A DNA stretch of 64,000 nt from Histomonas meleagridis (lineage: Eukaryota; Parabasalia; Tritrichomonadida; Dientamoebidae), in assembly GCA_020186115.1 (NCBI GenBank), contig WSYJ01000052.1:372001-436000 (forward strand), in the 5' to 3' direction. The notes beneath the pieces are model-generated. The model was given only the letters and a program-made list of their open reading frames with translations. It searched no databases and was not told where the DNA came from. Each line of letters begins with the position of its first letter. Position 1 is the stretch's first letter. The position numbers and the translations under genes are program-made. Positions 9,579 to 18,200 of this stretch are shown here, piece by piece.

Positions 9579-10433
9579 CTAAAGTTCGTCAATGTGTGAT
9601 TTAGCTCTAATTTCTTCTAAGTTAAAATTATTATCAATTCCAAGAAAATCAAGAAATGAGTTCAATTCCACAATAACCGAACAAAATACTTCAGCCATAT
9701 GCTTACGATGCAGAGCTGCAAGTGTTTTATGTAATTCGCATTCGCTTTTTTGAAGCTGTTTCTCTATTTTTTGGTTTAACAAGTTCACAATTTTTCGATT
9801 TGTGTTCGAATATTTACTCAGAGCAATGTCTCTTTTACTGTTTTTATTGGAAGGATTTTGGTTAATCGTTTTTCTGATGTTATTTATATGGGTTTGAATT
9901 CTGTTTTTGAATGCTTCGCCAACATTAATTTCCCCAATAATGTTATTGGAAAGAAGATAATTATTAGAAATATATAGGTTAGAAAGTTGATCAATATAAT
10001 CTTTGATAGACTCATTCATAGAATTATTGGAATTATTTATATCATCAATTGACGTTTTTAATGATAATTGTTCTTCACACAACTTGCTAAAATTGAAATG
10101 ATTTATGCTGTCTTTTACCTGCAATGTTTCTTTTTCAACTAGATTGATTTTTTCATTCAAAGTTTGTATTCTTTTCCTTAAATTTTGTTCGTGAACTGCA
10201 GATAAATCACCTGTTTCCATAGATGAATATTTAATTGTTTGATCTTTTGATTTTAATTGTCGCGATAAAATATTATGCTCATTTATAATTTTTTCTAATT
10301 CTTTTTTTCTTTCATTGAGTTTATTCTTTAATTTTTTGATTTCTAATGGTTTTAAATTTTCTTCATATTTTGGGTCATCTCCTCTGAAGTAAAAAGCTGA
10401 GGCCTTATGAAAGACCCCTCTTTCATAATTCAT
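9579..10433 (-). CDS. Coiled-coil protein of unknown function
   Basis: A 284-residue, Lys/Glu/Asn-rich protein. Residues ~28-125 form a long heptad-patterned coiled coil (KKLKNKLNERKKELEKIINE and similar), followed by shorter helices and a C-terminal HKTLAALHRKHMAEVFCSV segment. No signal peptide or membrane helix. The first codons, including the ATG, lie inside the edge of a diverged repeat (10417-10591) that also flanks the Rho-like locus at 13 kb, so the present 5' end may have been rewired by that repeat. Could be cytoskeletal; not recognised. Confidence 0.6.
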   Translation of the reverse strand: MNYERGVFHKASAFYFRGDDPKYEENLKPLEIKKLKNKLNERKKELEKIINEHNILSRQLKSKDQTIKYSSMETGDLSAVHEQNLRKRIQTLNEKINLVEKETLQVKDSINHFNFSKLCEEQLSLKTSIDDINNSNNSMNESIKDYIDQLSNLYISNNYLLSNNIIGEINVGEAFKNRIQTHINNIRKTINQNPSNKNSKRDIALSKYSNTNRKIVNLLNQKIEKQLQKSECELHKTLAALHRKHMAEVFCSVIVELNSFLDFLGIDNNFNLEEIRAKSHIDEL

Positions 10434-10591
10434 AAATTAAACGTCCGGTGCATACGTTTATTTGATTGCTAGTAAAATTACATCATACCTGAAACAGGTG
10501 CCAGTACTATGTGTTAAATATCCAAAATAACTACTATAATACATTAAAAAGTCAGAATAATGTCGAAAGAAATATGTGAGACTCATCAAAT
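10417..10591. repeat. Diverged repeat, copy 1 (flank of Rho-like locus)
   Basis: The block beginning CCTCTTTCATAATTCATAAA and ending GAGACTCATCAAAT matches 12994-13149 over its whole length with scattered mismatches and small indels. The second copy lies just 3' of the Rho-like gene, and a weaker third copy lies around 59260-59310, 3' of the Rho-like pseudogene. This copy may be all that remains of a third duplication. Confidence 0.75.
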
Positions 10592-11096
10592 CCGCAAACT
10601 CATAAATTTATGCATTCATATGTTGATTTAATTTAAATATGTTAAAACATATTAAATAAATAATTTTTATTTTTTAATAATGTTATATAATAACAAAAAA
10701 ATGAGAGAATATAATAAAGATTATGGGAATCTTGAAAAAGGTTAATTCACCTTTTTTGGTATTTTTCTCGAGCATTTGTACAGTTAATATATAGCTTATG
10801 CACAAAAATAAAAAACTAATCAAGTTACATGTAACTTGATTATAAAAAAAAATTTCTGAATTTTGATCGCTCATAACTTGTTAAAAAATTGGTTTTAAGT
10901 CATCAAACAAGGATGAAATATCATTACAATAAATGTACTATTAATAATGTTTAAATCGCAAAATTTCATAAGAGAGTTTTTATTTTTTTCTATTAATCGA
11001 AAAATTTTTACTAGTAATTCATATGAAGAGATATTTCAGTAACTAAAGCCTAATTCAAAACAAGAAAATTGTCTGAGTATAAATTCGTAGCATAAA

Positions 11097-11133
<37 letters not shown>

Positions 11134-11340
11134 TATAAATACGGATATTTATAGTAAAGAAACATTTTCTAATTAGAAAGAAAAAATCACTAAAAAAAGA
11201 TGAATTAATTAAAAAATGAGCATGCTGAACGTTGTTATGATTTACTTAATAAAATTTCCTGCTGCTTGCGGCTTGTGTCTTCAAGCCGATGGAATATCAG
11301 ATGATGATAAAGTTTAAACTGGCGATCGCCTCAGTGATTA
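10592..11340. other. AT-rich intergenic region with microsatellite
   Basis: About 750 bp with no supported gene. A 63-codon minus-strand frame at 10683-10874 is hydrophobic and AT-driven and is not convincing. A perfect (ATT)11 microsatellite occupies 11101-11133. Confidence 0.5.
11101..11133. repeat. (ATT)11 microsatellite
   Basis: Eleven perfect ATT units. It is probably polymorphic; no coding context. Confidence 0.95.
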
Positions 11341-11670
11341 ATAATTTCATTTGCATATGCAAGTGCTGTATTAAATAATTTCCAAATATTATTTTGAAAT
11401 ATAAAATTATTAATATAAATTTTATTTTTAGCATTAATATCAATTCCTTCTTGTTCTAGAAGTAATTTAACTATTTCTGTATAACCTTTATAAGATGCAT
11501 TCATAAGTGCTGTTTTATATAATTTAAATAATTTCCAAATATTATTTTGAAATATTAAATTATTAAAATAAATTTCAAATAAAACAAATAAATATTTTTA
11601 GCATTAATATCAATTCCTTCTTGTTCAAGAAGTAATTTAACGATTTCTGTATGACCATTTTCAGATGCTT
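11316..11670 (-). pseudogene. Ankyrin module array downstream of the ankyrin gene
   Basis: Read on the minus strand, two full ankyrin modules and one partial module follow the 422-residue ORF (TALMKASENGHTEIVKLL, EQEGIDINAK). They are spaced 170 bp apart (landmark AGTGCTGT at 11676 and 11506) and then 144 bp (11362). Each is preceded by an AT-rich spacer of about 83 nt, shortened in the last unit, which breaks the frame. The final partial module runs into a TGA near 11330. The modules are conserved as protein but cannot be read with the upstream ORF without removal of the spacers. Confidence 0.65.
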
Positions 11671-12939
11671 TCATAAGTGCTGTTTTATATAATTTAAATA
11701 ATTTCCAAATATTATTTTGAAATATAAAATTATTAAAATAAATTTCAAATAAAATAAATAAATATTTTTAGCATTAATATCAATTCCTTTTTGCTTTAAA
11801 ATGTATGTAACAACTTCAATATTTCCTGAAAATGAAGCAAAAACTAAAATATTTTTTGGAAGTTGATCATTTTTAATGAAATATTCTACAAGAAAAATAT
11901 TTCCAATTTTTGCTGCTTCATTAATGATATTTTCATTAATTTTCATTCCTTCTTCTTCTATATATGTAAAAATTTCATAATTAAAATATGAGACGCATTT
12001 TTCTCCGAATTCTTCTAATTGATTAATATCTTCAATTTTATTTTCATAAAGATAATGAAAAATATCATTTCGATGAAACTTAATTGCTGTTTTATATGCA
12101 TCTTTAAATGATGAATGATTTTGTTCACATAAATGAATAATTTCTTCATTTCCACCTGCAACAGCGTATTTACCTGTATTTTCTACACTTGTTCCATTCA
12201 TAAGTAAATATTTAAAACATTTAATAGAAGAAAAAAATGCTGCATAATCAATTAATGCAACATTTTCTTCATTAATAAATGAACATCTTTCATAAAGTGA
12301 TGGTTCAATTATTTGATTAAAATCAAAGTTTGTTTCTGATGATATTTCTTGAAGTTTTTCTATTTCATCATTTCGAATGATTTTTGCAATTTTATTCGGA
12401 TTATGTCCTTCTTTAATATATTTCTTATGTAATTCCCAATCATTCTTTGAAAGTTCTTCATAAGCAATATTTTCTTGATCAAATAAATATTTATATTTAT
12501 CTGATTTATCTTGATTAATATGAACAAAAAATGGTTTAAATTTATTTTGGATGATTTTTGATTCAATTAAATTATACTCAATCATGTAATTCAGAAAATA
12601 TAATGATTCTTGTGTGTTTTTTTTAAGTAGAAATTGAGAAAATAAATTTATTATTTTTGCGTTGATTTTATTATTTTCTTCATACTTTTCAATTTCTTGT
12701 AATAACCTCAAATATATATCAAAATTATTAATATTAATCAGAAGAGATGTATATATCATTCGGCATATAATGATGTTATAAGACATTGGATATTTTTTAC
12801 AAAACTTGCTGATAATAAAATTTGATGATTGAGCAAAATTATCTATATTTAAACCAAAGATTATGTTTTTGAGCGTTGTAGATGTTTCCCATTCGTTTTG
12901 AGATTTATGATTTGTTGTTGCTGTTTGATTTTGACTCAT
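11671..12939 (-). CDS. DUF3447-type ankyrin repeat protein (ORF ends in spacer)
   Basis: The 422-residue ORF has the architecture of the large trichomonad ankyrin family: a helical N-terminal domain (about residues 1-160), a conserved block beginning YEELSKNDWELHKKYIKEGH, then ankyrin-like repeats (LIDYAAFFSSIKCFKYLLMN, GGNEEIIHLCEQNHSSFKDA, and others). The last ~30 residues (IYLFYLKFILIILYFKIIFG onward) are translation of the AT-rich spacer that recurs between downstream ankyrin modules, and so are probably not real protein. Likely a cytosolic protein-binding scaffold. Middle residues are nearly identical at DNA level to the second locus at 22.1 kb. Confidence 0.7.
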   Translation of the reverse strand: MSQNQTATTNHKSQNEWETSTTLKNIIFGLNIDNFAQSSNFIISKFCKKYPMSYNIIICRMIYTSLLININNFDIYLRLLQEIEKYEENNKINAKIINLFSQFLLKKNTQESLYFLNYMIEYNLIESKIIQNKFKPFFVHINQDKSDKYKYLFDQENIAYEELSKNDWELHKKYIKEGHNPNKIAKIIRNDEIEKLQEISSETNFDFNQIIEPSLYERCSFINEENVALIDYAAFFSSIKCFKYLLMNGTSVENTGKYAVAGGNEEIIHLCEQNHSSFKDAYKTAIKFHRNDIFHYLYENKIEDINQLEEFGEKCVSYFNYEIFTYIEEEGMKINENIINEAAKIGNIFLVEYFIKNDQLPKNILVFASFSGNIEVVTYILKQKGIDINAKNIYLFYLKFILIILYFKIIFGNYLNYIKQHL

Positions 12940-12993
12940 TCTATGATAAACTGTGGTCGACTAAAAATTACTTTCAAAATTTACAAAAATTTG

Positions 12994-13149
12994 CCTCTTT
13001 CATAATTCATAAATTAAACGTACACAGGAATAGGTTTATGATATAAAATTACTCACATCTTCAACTACAGGTACATGTTAAATTTCGAGAATAGCGGTAT
13101 ATTAAAAAGCCAGAATACTGTAGAAAGAGATATTCGAGACTCATCAAAT
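12994..13149. repeat. Diverged repeat, copy 2
   Basis: Matches 10417-10591 from CCTCTTTCATAATTCATAAA to GACTCATCAAAT. It lies between the ankyrin gene start and the 3' end of the Rho-like gene. Its last part resembles the sequence 3' of the Rho-like pseudogene near 59270-59400, so the repeat appears to travel with that gene. Confidence 0.75.
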
Positions 13150-13281
13150 GTAATATTAATATGCTGATTTCAAAATATCCATAGAAACTAAAAAAGTTAT
13201 GAAAAGATTACAGTGAACAATATATTTTTATTAAAATTCGCTGAGAGCAAATTTGTTGCTGATTTATTTCTGCTCCAAAAA

Positions 13282-13895
13282 TTAGTAAAAACTACATTTA
13301 TTTTCTTTGCTGTTGTCGTTTTGGTTGCTTTTATAATGATCCAAAGCTGTTTCAAAGGCAATCTTAAAAACTTGTTCGAGGTTTCGTCCTGTTAATGCAG
13401 AGCATTCAATGTAAGTAATTGCATGGATTTCATTGTATAGCATCTGGCCTTTTGAGGTGGGAATAGGAGCTTCTTTTGGTTGGCATTTAGAAGGGTTTTG
13501 TTTATACTCATCTCTTAAATCAGATTTAAGACCAACCAAAATAATCGGAACGCCCTTGCAGACATCCGTACCTGCAAACTCGGGAATATACTCTTTTTGA
13601 ATATTTTCAAAAGATTGCGGATTAACCAATGAAAAGCAAGCTAATAAAACATTTGCGTATGGTGCGTAGGTTAAAGGTCTCAATTTAGCGTAGCCACGGT
13701 ACGGAGAAGCCTCTGCGATAGCAAATTCAATTTGTTGATTATTCCATTCAATAATTTGGTTGTACCAAGCTTGTTCATATTTTGTGTATTATCACGAAAA
13801 TCATGGTAAAGATAACTACGTGCCATTGAAGTCTTTCCAACACATGAGTCACCTGTAATAACAATTCTGGGAGGGCCATTAAATCTGGTATCCAT
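13282..13895 (-). pseudogene. Rho/Rac-like small GTPase gene with frameshift
   Basis: The 5' part (13895 to about 13780) encodes the P-loop segment IVITGDSCVGKTSMARSYLY; the 3' part (from 13683 down to 13282) encodes the Rho-type RPLTYAPYANVLLACFSLVN, IILVGLKSDLRDE and ECSALTGRNLEQVF motifs and ends in a CaaX-like CSFY. The parts are in different frames. Reading the alternate frame across 13684-13780 joins them, which places one frameshift just after the DFRDNTQN residues. About five residues of switch I, including the expected threonine, are also missing, and the DTAGQ motif reads AEASP. It is therefore either a pseudogene or a GTPase-dead relative. Homologous to the more decayed locus at 59.4-60.0 kb. 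Confidence 0.75.
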
Positions 13896-14150
13896 TCGAA
13901 CTTTCTGCAGCTCGAAAATTTTGCTTTATAGGAGAGAACGTTAATTTTTTGGAATTTTGTTTAGCGCTTTTTTGGAATATTTTTTCAGAGAAGACGTTAT
14001 ATGGCAGACGTTTAATAATTCATCAAGATGAATAATAATATTAATAATTTTGGAATTTATGATTTGTTAATTTTTTATATCAAATATTTTGTACTGTCAC
14101 AAAATATAAGTGTAACACTTAGTTTGATGATATTTGTGTTATTACCAATA

Positions 14151-14846
14151 TCAATTTTTTTTCGTAAATATTGAAATAGAACAATGTGTCACTATCAAAA
14201 ACGCATGAAACACAAAAAATAAAATAAAAAGTTTATATTTATCAACCAAATTATATCCATTGATCATCTTCAATAACAAAATCATTAAATTTTTGACTTC
14301 TTCAATTTGTTTATAATCTGATGAAGAATTATTCGAATTTTTATAAATTTGATCCAATTTGTTAATGATTCAGCTGATTCATTTGAAAATTGTTGACATT
14401 TTTGAGAAAAATTAAATATCAAATGAAGTTCATGAAATATCTTATGGAAAGCATCAATGTTGGAAAGCATGAAAAATGAGTTTGATGAACCATTATACAT
14501 TTTCAAAATTATTTTCTATCAATTTTTCAAGCATAGCTTTGGTGATTTGAGTGTCTTCTTGGAGTTCTTTTGACATGTCCTCTGCTTGTTTCATTGTGTT
14601 TTGAAGGTGATTAAGAACATTTGAAGCAGAAAGCAAAACATCCCGTAATTCATACATATTGCATTTGTTTTGTATTGCTTGAATTGTTTGTTCATTGAGC
14701 TCTTGGAGAATCTTTTTTGTTTGGAGATTTGATTCCTCGAGCATCTTTATTTTTTCTTCTTGATTCAAGCACATTTCTTCAATATACAATTCATCATCTT
14801 CTAATGGTATTAACTCAACTAAATCAGCATTTTTTTCTTTTTCCAT
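14151..14846 (-). pseudogene. Coiled-coil tail-anchored protein gene, apparently frameshifted
   Basis: The first ORF (14846-14493, 117 codons from the first plausible ATG) is an acidic coiled-coil protein. Its stop overlaps an ATG at 14500 that opens a second frame (to 14285), which in turn overlaps a third frame (14357-14151). The third frame ends in a hydrophobic tail, LFILFFVFHAFLIVTHCSIS. The overlaps and the continuous helical character suggest one original gene of roughly 230 codons, SNARE-like in layout (coiled coil plus C-terminal anchor), broken by two frameshifts near 14495 and 14350. Sequencing error is an alternative. The first ORF alone could still be expressed. Confidence 0.5.
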
Positions 14847-14901
14847 AAAATTTTTTTGTTCTCTTAAATTAACTATGTTTGTTCGAAGCAAAGAAGAAAA
14901 A

Positions 14902-15096
14902 ATGGCAACAGTTGAAGAGCTGGACAAAGAAGTAAAAGAAATGACAGAGAAAATTACAGAGCTTGACCAAAAGGTTGATGAACTTATCCAAAAGTTCAAG
15001 AACATACCAAGTCATACAAATAATTATTTACCTTTTGTTGCTGTTTTGGTGAGTATGCTCATCCTTTTGCATGAGCTTTTCACCTCTGTTTCATAA
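14902..15096 (+). CDS. Small coiled-coil tail-anchored protein
   Basis: A 64-residue product from the ATG at 14902, or 73 residues from the ATG at 14875. A short heptad coiled coil (ATVEELDKEVKEMTEKITEL) is followed by a C-terminal hydrophobic anchor (YLPFVAVLVSMLILLHELF). This is the layout of small tail-anchored adaptor or SNARE-like proteins, but no SNARE zero-layer residue can be assigned. It is divergent from the gene ending at 14846, with 55 bp or less between the ATGs, so a bidirectional promoter is likely. The shorter form is preferred because it leaves more room for a promoter. Confidence 0.6.
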   Translation: MATVEELDKEVKEMTEKITELDQKVDELIQKFKNIPSHTNNYLPFVAVLVSMLILLHELFTSVS

Positions 15097-15242
15097 CCAA
15101 TCATTTTCTATTTATTATCAGTAAAATATTTTCCATATGAATTTACATAAATAAACAAATTCATTTACACTAAACTATTGACAATAATTTCATTATGTTC
15201 TAAAATAAAAATCGGACTTAAAAAGCTTTATTACAAACCAAA

Positions 15243-18200
15243 TCAGTTCTTGTAACCACAGACCACGTAAGTATGATATGTAGTTCCTTTTACGTCAACT
15301 TCTCCTCTTTCCTTAATCACAAACCCTTTATCGAAGACCAAATCGTATACATGTTGTGGAATTTGGACATGCATTGGAACTCCATTATGCTCCATCATTG
15401 CTGCGAGGTTAATTGCGGGTCCCAAGATATCGAAAGTTGGCTTCTGTATACCCAAAACTCCTGCAGTGATTGGTCCACCAGTGTTAATTCCAATTCTCAC
15501 TCTCAATGATTCATTTAATTCCTCATTTAACTTCGGTATCTCTGCTATTACATCAAGTCCAAATGAGATAGCCTGTGTTGCATGTTCTGATGGTTGATTG
15601 ACCTCATCAAAAATTCCTCCAGCGCACATATAACAATCACCAATACACTTGATCTTAGTCATTCGATCGTACTTCTTAAGGATTTGATCAAGTGTAAAGA
15701 ATAATCGATTTAATGTGGACATAATATAATTCGCTGGATGCGACCCGCACCACGGTGTAAAGCTCACAATATCGATGAAGACGATAGAGGCACTCAGTAC
15801 TGAAAAGTAAACGTTCTTCTCGCCTTTTTGTAGACGTTTAACAACCATTTGTGGCAAAATCATTGATAACAAGCTTTCATTCCTAGCTTTTTCTTCTTGG
15901 AGTAAGGTTCTTGATACAACAGTACTTGTAATGTCTTTCATTGACATAACAATGAAAGAGATACCTTCTGGATTTATTGGTTTCATTTGGACCTCACCAT
16001 TTGCTGATATAGCTATAAAAGTAAGCTGAAGAGTAACGGGTTCACTTCCTTTCATTACATCAACTTCCATTACAATGTTTGGAGATCTTAAACAATTCAT
16101 GGCCCCATCAACAGCTTGATAGAATGCATGTAAGCTTGCTTCGTGGTCAGGAGGTGATACAAATAAGTCCAAAAGGCTCATTCCCAAAACTTTTTCGGGT
16201 GATTTTCCAATAATATTTCCGACTGCATGGTTTGCACTTCTTATAACCAAATCATTTGTTAAGAATAAAACGCCATCCAACAAATGTGAAACTACGCTTT
16301 CATAAAAAGTAGATTTTTCATCATTATCTTCGTTATCATAATCACTAAAATCATTTGACAAAATTTTCATGATTGCCTTTGACTGTAAAACGACGCTTGG
16401 TTCACAGAACAACAAAAGTCTTAATGACCATTTTGCGTTTTCACTTGTTTTTAAGAACATTGGGATAATTAAGATTCCACAAATCATACCCAAGATCACC
16501 AAAATTATTGATGGAATCATTATTTGACTTGTTTGCATAGTAGCGCATTGAGAAGTCACTGATTCTCTAATAACTTCGTATGCTGGTATAATAAATTCGT
16601 TTTCAGATATTTCATTTAACCAAACTGGGATTAATGAAAATTCGTAATCATCCATTTGATAATATTGATAAGATTGAACTTCTGTATTATTAGATAATAA
16701 ATTATTCACCATTTTTTGTATTAATTGATAGAAGTAACTTACTGCGGAGTCATAACTTGATTGTAAAATAATTTGAATACTTTTGACCGGGACGGTTATT
16801 GCGTCAATGTTCACTTTATTTTGAGACAATAAACTAATCAAACTATCGCCGATAGAAGAGACACCGTTAGATTGATCGAAGTCATCTCCATATCTTAATT
16901 GGTTCATTAAGTCGATAATTTCTTGTAAACTAGTTGAAATTTTATCCAAATTTTCTTGATAATTATCGGGATATTTATTATTTAAGTTTGAATTTGCTGC
17001 GAAAGTAGTTCTTAATAATAAAATTAAATCCGATAAAATTCGTGAATGAGGTGAAGCTACTTCTTTATATAAAGGTAAAGTTGAAATTAATAAATCTCCA
17101 TTAGATTCAGGTACTAATGATAAACAAATGATTATAATAATTAAAAATATTGTATAAATTGCCATTATGATAATTGAACCAAAAGAACTTACATCCATTT
17201 TTTCTTTATGTTCGACTGATGTAGATAAAACTCTTAAAGCGTTTTCTTCTTGTGGATTAATTTGTGTAATGTTTTCACTATTTGTATCTTTACCAGATTG
17301 TGCATTAATTTGTTGTACTATTGAAGATACAACAGATTTTGGTAAAGATTTAAATGACTTAAAAACAATAGCTTTTTGTTTTTTAGACTTTTGTGTTATA
17401 ATTAAAGTTACTACAATAATTATAACCCAATAAATGATTAATATTATTAATGTAATCATTTGATTATTTTTATAACTTGAATTAATATAATTTTGTGTCG
17501 ATGATATTAAATGAGAAATTAAATATTCCGAATAATTTTGATATAAATTTGTTGTCTTAATAATCGACCAAAACTCATTATAATCTAAGAAATCACTTTT
17601 TTTTGAAGTTATATCAATTGAATATGTCAATAAATTTGTAATTAATTCTCCAAATGATGTTAAGTTTTCAGTATATGTATTATAATTAGTATATTCATGA
17701 CTAATGACTGATGATGAATATAAATAATTCATTGGTTCTTCAAAAAAGTTCTTTTCATATAATTCAGGCATCATACTATTAATTTCATTCATTAATAATC
17801 GAATAGTTTCTGTGTTATCTAAAAGAGCTTTTTTATCATCAAGTTCATAATTAGGAGTAAAATTACTATAATCTAAAGTTTCATATATATAATTAAATTG
17901 TTCTTTTAAATTCTTATAATTATATTCATGCATATTTGAGAAAACATAATTATATGTATAAAATGATAACTTTGTAATTTCTAATGGTAATTTAGAAAAC
18001 GCTTCAATTGATTGTACCATTAATTCATTAGTATTCATAATGTTTAATATGTTGACGAAAATTGGTATAACTACAACTGGTGTTAAAATAGTTATTGTAA
18101 ATATTATTAAAAATGGACCATATTTCGAAACTGGAGTTTTAACATTTTTTATCATTGATTCAATATATTGTTTTTGAGTTTTTATATCATCAGAATTTAA

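Noticed and set aside
13684-13800. An intron explaining the Rho-like frame change
   Set aside because: The homology continues without inserted sequence and actually lacks residues, so a deletion or frameshift fits and an intron does not.
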